Shown: positions 1-5,773 of the stretch, piece by piece
Numbering within the stretch: position 1 is the stretch's first letter
Layout: each line of letters starts with the position of its first letter
Assembly: GCA_947490035.1 (NCBI GenBank)
Contig: CANLGS010000231.1
Span: 1 to 6,662, forward strand
DNA from: Gemmataceae bacterium
Lineage (GTDB): Bacteria > Planctomycetota > Planctomycetia > Gemmatales > Gemmataceae
Length of the DNA stretch: 6,662 bases
Direction: 5' to 3'
Program-made: the position numbers and the translations under genes
Notes under the pieces: generated by a model
Seen by the model: the letters and a program-made list of their open reading frames with translations, nothing else
What the model was told of the DNA's origin: nothing
Databases searched by the model: none

Positions 1-482
1 CAATCGACCGACGCCAGTGTCTTGCCGTCCGGACTGAAGCACAACTCCCCCGGACCGGGGGTGAACTTGTGGAGGCCGCCCTCGAAGAAACCTTCGAGAA
101 CGCAGGTCTGCTTTCGCGCCTTGACGTCCCAAATCTTGATCACGTCCTCTAAACCCCAAGTTGCGAGAGCGGAGCCGTCGGCGTTGAAAGCCATGGCCCC
201 GATGAACTTGCGGTGAGCACGCAAGACCGCCTGTTCTTTTCCGGTCGCCGTGTCGAACAACACGACGCGGTAGATTCCCACGGGCTCGCTTTGACCGTCA
301 ACGTCATGATCGCTCACGGCCAGTTTCTGACCATCGGGTGTGAACACGATGACGGAGGTCGAGCGCAGGATCCACGTCAACTCGATCGGTTCCTTCTCGG
401 TGACTTTCAGTTGAGCGAAGGCGGGGTTCGCCCCGACGCTCATCAACCCTACCAGCACAAGCAGGGTACACACGCGATTCAT
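1..482 (-). CDS. Secreted WD40-repeat protein, N-terminal part (runs off the left edge)
   Basis: The minus strand is open from an ATG at 482 to the window edge, giving 160 codons with no stop. The first 23 residues are a clear signal peptide: MNRV, a hydrophobic run (LLVLVGLMSVG), then ANPAFA before QL, a good signal peptidase I site. There is no lipobox. The rest reads as WD40 beta-propeller blades. One blade spans about residues 43-81 (VFTPDGQKLAVSD, then VVLFDTATGKE). A second spans about 88-123 (AHRKFIGAMAFNADGSALA, then VIKIWDVKARK). A third begins at about 147 (CFSPDGKTLASVD). The start is supported by GGAGG at 491-495, 8 nt upstream. Exported WD40 proteins of this kind are abundant in planctomycetes, and the partner or substrate cannot be told from the sequence. 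It is divergent from glcD with 62 bp between starts, so a link to glycolate metabolism is not implied. The C-terminal part is outside the window. Confidence 0.88.
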   Translation of the reverse strand, partial: MNRVCTLLVLVGLMSVGANPAFAQLKVTEKEPIELTWILRSTSVIVFTPDGQKLAVSDHDVDGQSEPVGIYRVVLFDTATGKEQAVLRAHRKFIGAMAFNADGSALATWGLEDVIKIWDVKARKQTCVLEGFFEGGLHKFTPGPGELCFSPDGKTLASVD

Positions 483-529
483 TTCCTGTTCCTCCGGTCG
501 GATGTCAGCGGCCGAGTAATCCCCTCAGA

Positions 530-538
530 TGGTACACT
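530..538 (+). promoter_or_regulatory. Possible extended -10 promoter of glcD (leaderless)
   Basis: TGG followed by TACACT at 530-538 fits the extended -10 pattern (TGn plus TATAAT, 4 of 6 matches). It ends 6 nt before the glcD ATG at 545, so transcription would start at about the ATG itself. No Shine-Dalgarno site precedes the ATG and no convincing -35 box is present. The promoter call is inferred from these matches and from the similar arrangement upstream of glcF. Confidence 0.33.
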
Positions 539-544
539 AACAGC

Positions 545-2047
545 ATGAACACCCTCACCCCTCCCGTCACTCCTCCGGTCGCTCACACTCTCGGCTCGCC
601 GAATCACGCGGCGCTGGTCGCGCGGATGAAGGCCATTGTCGGCAACGACAACGTGCTCACCGCGGCGGCGGACATGGCCGCTTACGAGTGCGACGGGTTC
701 ACCATCGCCAAGACCAAGCCCAACGTCGTCGTCTTCCCGACCTCCACCGAACACATCGTCGGCATCGTCAAAGTGTGCAACGAACTCGGCGTGTCGTTCC
801 TCGCGCGGGGGGCCGGCACCAGCCTCGCGGGCGGGTGCGTCCTCGTCGGCGGCGGTGTCATGATCGCACTCGCACGCATGAAGCGCATTCTGGAAGTGAA
901 CGTCCGCGACCGGTACGCGGTCGTCGAACCGGGCGTCGTGAACGTGTGGCTCACCAACGCGCTCAAGCCGCACGGACTGCACTACGCGCCGGACCCGTCC
1001 AGCCAGGGCGCTTGCACCATCGGCGGGAACGTCGCCACCAACTCCGGCGGGCCGCACACGCTCAAGTACGGCGTCACCGTCAACCACATCCTCGGCGTCG
1101 AACTCGTGCTGCCGGACGGCCGCGTCGTTGTGTGCGGCGGGCCGACCGAGGACACGCCCGGTTACGACCTCACGGGCGCAATCGTCGGCAGCGAAGGGAC
1201 GTTCGGCGTGGTGTCGAAGGTGTGGGTGCGGCTCACCAAGAACCCGGAAGCGTACCGCACGCTGCTCGGCGTGTTCGAGACCATCGACGACGCCACCAAC
1301 ACCATCAGCGACATCATCGGTGCCGGCATCGTTCCCGCGGCGCTGGAGTTGTTGGACAAGACGATGCTCTCCGCCGTCGAAGCCGCGTTCAAGTTCGGCT
1401 TCCCGCTCGACGCGGAAGCCGTCGTCATTATGGAAGTCGATGGCCTCACCGCCGGCTTGCAGGAAGAGGCGGACCGGATCGAAGGCATCGCGAAGAAGAA
1501 CAAGGCCCGCGAGGTGCGCAAGGCGAACACCGAGGCCGAACGCATGGCGCTGTGGAAGGCGCGGAAGCAGGCCTTCGGCACCATCGGCCGGCTGGGGTAT
1601 CCGAGCTACTGCACGCAAGACGGCGTCGTGCCGCGCACGAAGCTGCCGGAGATCATGCGGCACATCCAGGCCACCGCGAAGAAGTACAACCTCGGCATCT
1701 GCAACGTGTTCCACGCCGGCGACGGCAACGTTCACCCGATCCTGATGTTCGACGAGCGCGACCCGGTGCAGGTGAAGAAGGTGATGGACGCGAGCCACGA
1801 GATTCTGTCCGAGTGCATCAACCTCGGCGGCAGCGTGACCGGCGAACACGGCATCGGCGTCGAGAAGATCGACTTCATGCCGCTCATGTTCACGCCCGAC
1901 GACCTGCATTTCATGGTGCGCCTGCGCACCGCGTTCAACCCGGACGGGCGGTGCAGCCCCGGCAAGATGCTCCCGACCGCCGGCGGGTGCGCGGAGCCGT
2001 CGAGCTTCGTGGGGCAGACCAAGCCCGGCCGCCGCGCCGCGGTGTGA
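545..2047 (+). CDS. glcD: Glycolate oxidase FAD-binding subunit GlcD
   Basis: This is the 500-aa catalytic flavoprotein of glycolate oxidase, which oxidises glycolate to glyoxylate with FAD, next to GlcE and GlcF at the inner membrane. The N-terminal PCMH-type FAD domain shows PTSTEHIVGIVKVCNE (about 65-80), the pyrophosphate-binding RGAGTSLAGG (88-97), PDPSSQGACTIGGNVATNSG (149-168) and GAIVGSEGTFGVV (211-223). The C-terminal FAD-oxidase domain shows LWKARK (336-341), FHAGDGNVHP (389-398), GEHGIG (433-438) and the closing NPDGRCSPGKMLP (465-477). All family landmarks are present and the length is normal for GlcD. A tail of about 23 residues after KMLP is unusual but small. D-lactate dehydrogenases share this fold, so the glycolate call leans on glcE and glcF downstream. 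No Shine-Dalgarno site precedes the ATG at 545. ATG 628 (MKAIVGNDN) is an alternative start, but the longer form fits a possible leaderless promoter. Confidence 0.93.
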   Translation: MNTLTPPVTPPVAHTLGSPNHAALVARMKAIVGNDNVLTAAADMAAYECDGFTIAKTKPNVVVFPTSTEHIVGIVKVCNELGVSFLARGAGTSLAGGCVLVGGGVMIALARMKRILEVNVRDRYAVVEPGVVNVWLTNALKPHGLHYAPDPSSQGACTIGGNVATNSGGPHTLKYGVTVNHILGVELVLPDGRVVVCGGPTEDTPGYDLTGAIVGSEGTFGVVSKVWVRLTKNPEAYRTLLGVFETIDDATNTISDIIGAGIVPAALELLDKTMLSAVEAAFKFGFPLDAEAVVIMEVDGLTAGLQEEADRIEGIAKKNKAREVRKANTEAERMALWKARKQAFGTIGRLGYPSYCTQDGVVPRTKLPEIMRHIQATAKKYNLGICNVFHAGDGNVHPILMFDERDPVQVKKVMDASHEILSECINLGGSVTGEHGIGVEKIDFMPLMFTPDDLHFMVRLRTAFNPDGRCSPGKMLPTAGGCAEPSSFVGQTKPGRRAAV

Positions 2048-2059
2048 GCGTGGTTGGAG

Positions 2060-2134
2060 TGTGGTCCGCCGCTCCGCGGCGGTCTGCGCTTTGGTCCGAC
2101 AGCCGAGAAGACCGCCGCGGAGCGGCGGACCACA
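2060..2134. repeat. REPIN-like palindromic doublet A behind glcD
   Basis: Two perfect 26-nt inverted arms (2060-2085 and 2109-2134) flank a 23-nt loop. The left arm begins TGTGGTCCGCCGCTCCGCGG and the right arm is its exact reverse complement. Each arm also contains its own short palindrome, CCGCCG-CTCCG-CGGCGG at 2066-2082 and the matching copy on the right. The element starts 13 nt after the glcD stop and holds no ORF of its own. The architecture, two palindromic units in inverted orientation, matches that of REPINs. In RNA it would form a very stable hairpin on the glcD 3' end, able to block exonucleases or attenuate transcription. No T-tract follows, so it is not a textbook intrinsic terminator. 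That it is dispersed in the genome is an inference. Confidence 0.85.
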
Positions 2135-2172
2135 TTCCGGTCGCCCTCCGCGTCGCGGGCGGTCGCGGGTCG

Positions 2173-2178
2173 TATCAT
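2173..2178 (+). promoter_or_regulatory. Possible -10 box upstream of the small membrane protein gene
   Basis: TATCAT matches TATAAT at 5 of 6 positions. It would give a start near 2185 and a leader of about 24 nt containing the GGAG at 2198-2201. No good -35 box is visible 16-18 nt upstream, so the call is weak. Confidence 0.25.
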
Positions 2179-2208
2179 CTTGCACGTCCCCACAACCGGA
2201 GAACCATC

Positions 2209-2670
2209 ATGTGTCTTTACATCGGGATGGCTATCTTCGGCATCATCGCGCTCGTGCGCGGAAAGTTGCCGCTAACGAGAAACAAAATCGTCGTCGGCAT
2301 CCCCGCCCGCTTGCTCGGTGCGCTCGCGCTCACGCCATTCCCACTCGCCCTCGCGGCCGTCACTCTGTTCATGGTCGCGAAGGGCGGGCTGGACAACCCC
2401 GAGCAGTTCCAGCGGGAGCACGGGGGCACCACGACGGCCATTCAGTTGGCCTGCGCATTCGGCGTGCTGATCCTCATATTCGTGATCGGGTTCGTGGTCG
2501 CGGTCAACCCGGCGGAAGCCAAGCGCCGCGAGCGCGGTGACCGGTACGAAGAGGACGAAGACGACCGCGACGACGACCGCCGCGGCCGCCGGGATAGCGA
2601 CGACCGCGACGACGATCACGACGACCGGGACGACCGCCGCGACCGCGACGCGAAACCCTGGAACCGCTAA
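2209..2670 (+). CDS. Small three-helix membrane protein with Asp/Arg-rich tail, unknown function
   Basis: This 153-aa protein matches no named family I can recall with certainty. Three hydrophobic segments are visible: about 3-16 (LYIGMAIFGIIALV), 35-57 (LLGALALTPFPLALAAVTLFMVA) and 77-99 (AIQLACAFGVLILIFVIGFV and on). Between the first two lies GKLPLTRNKIVVGIPARLLG. I associate this type of linker with planctomycete membrane proteins, but only from memory. From residue 105 the chain is hydrophilic and consists almost entirely of Asp, Glu and Arg up to residue 147, ending AKPWNR. The start is ATG 2209 with GGAG at 2198-2201, 7 nt upstream, one of the few clear ribosome binding sites in the window. 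An upstream extension in the same frame is only the shadow of glcD. The gene sits alone between two hairpin elements, so it probably has its own promoter and no obligate role with the glc genes. Confidence 0.82.
   Translation: MCLYIGMAIFGIIALVRGKLPLTRNKIVVGIPARLLGALALTPFPLALAAVTLFMVAKGGLDNPEQFQREHGGTTTAIQLACAFGVLILIFVIGFVVAVNPAEAKRRERGDRYEEDEDDRDDDRRGRRDSDDRDDDHDDRDDRRDRDAKPWNR
2539..2649 (+). repeat. Low-complexity GAC/CGC coding repeat (Asp/Arg tract)
   Basis: The 3' end of the small membrane protein gene is an imperfect run of GAC and CGC codons (units such as GACCGCGAC and GACGACCGC). It encodes residues 111-147, a mixed-charge tract with about 22 Asp or Glu and 13 Arg. The units are degenerate rather than identical, so it looks like an older expansion that may still vary in length between strains. 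Confidence 0.8.
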
Positions 2671-2698
2671 CCTTTAGTCCCCTCGCTCGCGTTCGGCT

Positions 2699-2723
2699 GA
2701 CACTCGCGCCGGGCGCGAGTGTC
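2699..2723 (+). terminator. Terminator-like hairpin behind the small membrane protein gene
   Basis: A perfect 11-bp stem (GACACTCGCGC at 2699-2709 and GCGCGAGTGTC at 2713-2723) with a CGG loop begins 28 nt after the stop at 2670. It is GC-rich and stable but followed by GGAATTCTCG rather than a run of T, so intrinsic termination is possible but not shown. The rest of the 235-bp gap up to 2905 holds no further feature I can support. Confidence 0.55.
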
Positions 2724-2905
2724 GGAATTCTCGCCGCGTCTGCACAGCCGCCCCCCGCACGTCTATTCTCACCGCGATTTGTGTTCTAGACTCTATCGCC
2801 ACTGCGCGAGCGGTGGCGTGCGGAACCCGGTTCTCCACGGCTAAAGCGACAATCCACAACCGAGTCGGTTGCCGCCCGCCGGCGCACCGCGCCGTGAGTA
2901 GCCAC

Positions 2906-3073
2906 ATGGAATCGCCGCGCGTCGTCCTGTCGCTTGCGGGTAGCGGTTCGGTGCCGCGCACGTGGGCGTCCGCGTGCCAACTGCGCATCGGCCGGTTGCC
3001 GGAACTGGAGATCGCGCTGGACGACCTGTCGAGCCGGTCGCACGCCGAGGTGTACCTGGCCGACGAGGGGTAA
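2906..3073 (+). CDS. FHA domain N-terminal fragment (55 aa, ends at premature TAA)
   Basis: This is the piece translated if the TAA at 3071-3073 is real. It holds the first half of an FHA fold, with the conserved GR turn (RIGRLPELEIALDD) and the SRSH motif, but lacks the GSSNGT loop encoded just past the stop. Such a half-domain is unlikely to fold or bind phosphothreonine peptides. It is best read as the head of the broken FHA-GAF-HD-GYP gene. There is no strong ribosome binding site ahead of the ATG. Confidence 0.5.
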   Translation: MESPRVVLSLAGSGSVPRTWASACQLRIGRLPELEIALDDLSSRSHAEVYLADEG

Positions 3074-3623
3074 GTCGTTCGCGACCGCGGCAGTTCCAAC
3101 GGAACTGTGCTAAACGGCGTGCGGATCGGCCGCACTCCGCAACCGGTGAAGGCCGGCGACGCGCTTCAGGTCGGGGTACTGAATTTCAAGGTCGAACACC
3201 TCCTGACTCGCCCGGTGGCGGTCCAACTCGGGAACAAGACGGTTCACGTGGAAGCGTCTGCGGCGCGGCGGTTCCCGGCGGTGGTGGACGCCGAGCCGGC
3301 GCCCGGCGACCTGCGGGACTTCTTCCGGCTGGTGCGCGCGGGGCACCGGCTGTCCGAGGCGCCGCGCGTCGCGGACGCGCTTCAGGGACTGGTGAACGGC
3401 GCGCTCGCGTTCTTCGGCGCGCGCCGGGCCGGGCTGTTCCTGCTCGACGACGCGACCGGGCAACTCGCGGTGCGGTGCTTCGCGGCGCGCGGGTGGCGTC
3501 GCGCCGGCGCGGGCGCCGGGCAAGACGCTGGCGACGCTCGCGTTCCGGCGGCGCCAGTCGCTACTGTTCAAAGATCGCACCGAGGCGGCGAAGTTCCAGG
3601 CCGAGAGCGCCGTTCGCGGGGAT

Positions 3624-4523
3624 ATGAACTCGATCGTGTGCGCGGTGCTGCGCGCCCCGGACCGCGAGTTCGGCGTGCTGCACCTGGACCGCGACGCGGA
3701 CGCCGAGCCGTTCACCGAGGCCGACCTGAGTCTGGCCGACACGCTGGCCGACGCGGTGGCGCTGGGGCTGGACCGGCAGCAACTCGTGGAGCGGAACCGG
3801 GCGCTGTTCGTGCAGACGGTGACCGCGCTGGCGCAGGCGGTGGAGATGCGCGACGAGTACACGGGCAACCACACCCAGCGCGTGACCACCTACGCGCTGA
3901 TGCTGGCCGAGGAGATGGGGCTGCCCGAAGAAGAGCGGCGGCAGTTGCAGGTGGCGACGCTGTTGCACGACATCGGCAAGATCGCGATCGACGACCAGGT
4001 GCTGCGGAAACCCGGCCGGTTGTCGGAGCACGAGTTCGCCACGATGAAGACGCACGTGCTGCGCGGGGTGGAAATCGTGCAGATGATCCCCGGTCTGTCG
4101 TGGGCGCTGCCGGTGGTTCGCGGGCACCACGAGCGGTGGGACGGGCGCGGCTACCCGGACGGGCTGAAGGGCGAGGAGATCCCGCTCACGGCTCGCGTGG
4201 TCGGGGTCGCGGACGCGTTCGACGCGATGACCTCGGACCGCCCGTACCGGGCCGGGATGCCGGCGGCCCGCGCGTTCGGCGAGTTGCAATCTGGGTCCGG
4301 CACGCACTTCGACCCGCTGTGTGTGGAGGCGTTTAACCGCATCCGGCCGCAACTGGAAGTGCTGCTGGAGCGCGAGGCGGCGGAGCGCCGCGACGCCGAG
4401 GGCGGGACGCACACGCTCTCACGCCAGGAGTTGGACCGCGAGCGCGCCGCGGCGCTGGGCGACCCCAGCGTTTCGACGATCCGCAACGCGTTCACCGAGA
4501 AGGGTCATTCGGACAAGCACTGA
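3624..4523 (+). CDS. HD-GYP domain phosphodiesterase, intact 3' part of the broken gene
   Basis: This 299-aa open frame keeps the end of a GAF domain (SIVCAVLRAPDREFGVLHLD, residues 3-22), a helical linker, and a complete HD-GYP domain. HD-GYP proteins hydrolyse cyclic di-GMP to pGpG or GMP in the cytoplasm, using a di- or tri-metal centre. The expected residues are present: GNHTQRV with H83, HDIGK (H115, D116, K119), H144, HH at 168-169, the GYP signature GRGYPDG (174-180) and D197 in VADAFDAMTSDRPYR. The C-terminal 60 residues are charged and helical. ATG 3624 is the first Met in this frame but falls inside the GAF domain and has only a weak purine stretch upstream. The natural start was therefore probably 2906, and this ORF is what remains translatable. 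If it is made alone, the activity would lack FHA and full GAF control. The enzyme call is firm; expression is uncertain. Confidence 0.78.
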   Translation: MNSIVCAVLRAPDREFGVLHLDRDADAEPFTEADLSLADTLADAVALGLDRQQLVERNRALFVQTVTALAQAVEMRDEYTGNHTQRVTTYALMLAEEMGLPEEERRQLQVATLLHDIGKIAIDDQVLRKPGRLSEHEFATMKTHVLRGVEIVQMIPGLSWALPVVRGHHERWDGRGYPDGLKGEEIPLTARVVGVADAFDAMTSDRPYRAGMPAARAFGELQSGSGTHFDPLCVEAFNRIRPQLEVLLEREAAERRDAEGGTHTLSRQELDRERAAALGDPSVSTIRNAFTEKGHSDKH

Positions 4524-4557
4524 CCCCGCGACCGTGCGAAACGCAGTTCATACAACA

Positions 4558-4599
4558 CCACGGTTGCCTTCCTCACCGGGAAATCACCCGCAACCGTGG
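4558..4599 (+). promoter_or_regulatory. Inverted repeat enclosing the glcE start codon
   Basis: CCACGGTTGC at 4558-4567 and its exact reverse complement GCAACCGTGG at 4590-4599 are separated by 22 nt. The right arm contains the GTG start codon of glcE (4596-4598). If it folds in mRNA, the start would be sequestered in a 10-bp stem, limiting initiation unless the stem is opened. The only purine-rich candidate binding site (GGGA at 4578-4581) would be in the loop. The pairing is seen directly; the regulatory role is inferred. Confidence 0.5.
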
Positions 4600-5756
4600 C
4601 ACACTCCATCACCATCGACTCGTTCGGCCCGCTGCCCGTCGAGCGGCCCGCGACTGTCGCCGACCTCTGCGCCCTCGTCACGCGGACACGCGCAGCGAAG
4701 CAAGGCTTGTACCCCGTCGGGGGCCGGACGACGCTCGACATCGGGCTTCCGCCGTCGAAGCCGGGCGTCGCGTGCGACACGACCGCGCTGGCGGGCGTGA
4801 TCGACTACCCCGCGCGCGATATGACCATCACCGTGCGCGCCGGCACAACCGTCGCCGCGGTACAAGCGGAGCTGGCGAAGGAAGGGCAGTGGCTACCGGT
4901 CGATGTGCCGTCACCGGAAAAGGCGACGCTCGGCGGTGCGGTCGCGGTGAACGCGAGCGGCCCGCGCCGACTCGGGTACGGCACGCTCCGCGACTACGTC
5001 ATCGGCATTTCATTCGTGACCGACGACGGGGTAGAAGTGAAGGCCGGCGGGCGCGTGGTGAAGAACGTGGCCGGCTACGACCTGATGAAACTGCAAATCG
5101 GCGCGCTGGGCACGCTCGGCGTGGTGACGCAACTCACGCTCAAGGTGAAGCCGAAGCCGGAAGCCGCAGCTTCGGTGGTCTTCGGCTGCGACTCCGCTTC
5201 GCTCGCCGATGTGTTGGATCTGATCGCTGCGAGTAAGACGCGCCCGGTCGCGGTGGAGTTGCTGAATCAACCTGCTTGGCGAGTTGGCGAAGTAACAGGG
5301 GGCTTACGCCCCCCGCTCGCCTCGGAACAGGAATGGACGATCCTCGTCGGCTTCGAGGAGAAGCCCGCGGCGGTGCGGTGGCAAGTCTCCACCCTTCTCG
5401 ATGAACTGAAGTCTGCGCCGGTTCGCGGCGCGGTGGAGCTACCCGACACCGCGTTCTGTACCGCGCTAACCGCGTTACAACTGCGGCCCGAATCGCGGTT
5501 CGTTGGCAAGCTCTCCGTGCTACCGAGCAAACTCGCCGACGCGGTATTGAAACGGCCGCCGGGCGCGCTGATCCACGCCCACGCGCTGAGCGGCGTCATC
5601 TGGTCGCACGGCGAGACGCTTCCCGAAGGCGCGACCGTTCGCCGCGGCGTGGGCGGGTCGAAGTCGCCGGCCGGGTGGGAGTTGATGCGACACGTCAAGA
5701 AGACGCTCGACCCGGATAACGTGTTCAACCCCGGCCGCCTGTTCGGCGAAGTGTGA
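4596..5756 (+). CDS. glcE: Glycolate oxidase FAD-binding subunit GlcE
   Basis: This 386-aa protein is the second flavin-domain subunit of the glycolate oxidase complex, required with GlcD and GlcF for activity. It has the PCMH-type FAD fold without the GlcD C-terminal catalytic motifs. Visible are LYPVGGRTTLDIGLPP (38-53), MTITVRAGTTVAAVQAELA (76-94), DVPSPEKATLGGAVAVNASG (103-122), the GlcE hallmark GRVVKNVAGYDLMKL (152-166), IGALGTLGVVTQL (168-180) and the closing FNPGRLFGEV (377-386). The start is GTG 4596. No in-frame ATG, GTG or TTG lies in the gap upstream, and MAHSITIDSFGPL begins as expected for the family. It is 72 nt behind the HD-GYP gene. At 386 aa it is somewhat longer than the usual 350 or so. 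Part of the excess is a 12-codon palindromic insert at about residues 231-242 (GEVTGGLRPPLA), annotated separately. Confidence 0.92.
   Translation: MAHSITIDSFGPLPVERPATVADLCALVTRTRAAKQGLYPVGGRTTLDIGLPPSKPGVACDTTALAGVIDYPARDMTITVRAGTTVAAVQAELAKEGQWLPVDVPSPEKATLGGAVAVNASGPRRLGYGTLRDYVIGISFVTDDGVEVKAGGRVVKNVAGYDLMKLQIGALGTLGVVTQLTLKVKPKPEAAASVVFGCDSASLADVLDLIAASKTRPVAVELLNQPAWRVGEVTGGLRPPLASEQEWTILVGFEEKPAAVRWQVSTLLDELKSAPVRGAVELPDTAFCTALTALQLRPESRFVGKLSVLPSKLADAVLKRPPGALIHAHALSGVIWSHGETLPEGATVRRGVGGSKSPAGWELMRHVKKTLDPDNVFNPGRLFGEV
5286..5321. repeat. Palindromic element inside the glcE coding sequence
   Basis: GGGGGC (5298-5303), loop TTAC, GCCCCC (5308-5313) forms a 6-bp stem. It is enclosed by a second pair, GGCGA (5286-5290) with TCGCC (5317-5321). 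The footprint is 36 nt, exactly 12 codons, and reads VTGGLRPPLA within glcE. Its core GGGCTTACGCCC differs at one base of 12 from GGGCTTCCGCCC in the arms of the element behind glcE. The structure is visible; that it is an inserted mobile palindrome is inferred. Confidence 0.6.
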
Positions 5757-5773
5757 CCGGCGACGCGATAAGA

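Larger units (their letters stand above)
2906..4523 (+). pseudogene. FHA-GAF-HD-GYP signalling gene, broken by a stop and a frameshift
   Basis: Restoring the frame gives about 538 aa in three domains. The FHA domain runs from about 2906 to 3200: RIGRLPELEIALDD, the SRSH phosphopeptide motif, then GSSNGTVLNGVRIG. A GAF domain follows, from about 3300 to 3790 (LFLLDDATGQLAVRCFAARG, then TLATLAFRRRQSLLFKDR). The HD-GYP phosphodiesterase is C-terminal. Two lesions are visible. A TAA at 3071-3073 sits between DEG and VVRDRGSSNGT in the same frame, where FHA domains usually have an aromatic residue. A net +1 shift lies between about 3494 and 3520, in a stretch that carries GCGCCGG twice. Sequence on both sides of each lesion stays family-like, so decay is recent or the lesions are sequencing errors. 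ATG 2906 is taken as the start because FHA homology begins at MESPRVVL. A GTG at 2813 would add an unconvincing extension. It lies between the glc genes with no evident mechanistic link to them. Confidence 0.75.

Noticed and set aside
2060..2134. Classic intrinsic terminator for glcD
   Set aside because: The stem is far longer than needed, the loop is 23 nt, and no T-tract follows the right arm. It may still hinder transcription but is better called a repeat element.
479..2185. A 568-codon open frame on the minus strand across glcD, and another long plus-strand frame from 688 through glcD
   Set aside because: Both are GC-driven shadows of glcD. Their translations are Arg/His/Ala-rich with no domain pattern, while the glcD frame carries every family motif.
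2813..2905. N-terminal extension of the FHA gene from GTG 2813
   Set aside because: The extra 31 residues look unlike coding sequence of a folded domain, and FHA similarity begins right at the ATG at 2906.
3071..3073. Recoding of the TAA as a sense codon (selenocysteine or pyrrolysine type)
   Set aside because: Those systems use TGA and TAG, not TAA, no supporting structure is visible, and the gene has a second lesion.
3107..4336. A 409-codon plus-strand frame starting at GTG 3107
   Set aside because: It is authentic FHA/GAF sequence only up to about 3495. After that it is out of frame with the HD-GYP sequence, so it is not a real protein end.
3110..4412. Long minus-strand frames opposite the FHA-GAF-HD-GYP gene
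   Set aside because: The composition is low-complexity Arg/Leu/His/Val with no recognisable motif, and the opposite strand encodes clear FHA, GAF and HD-GYP sequence.
4743..4753. GGGCTTCCGCC in early glcE, resembling the arm core of the glcE-glcF element
   Set aside because: It encodes the conserved GLPP segment of GlcE and lacks the pairing right half, so the match is coincidental coding sequence.
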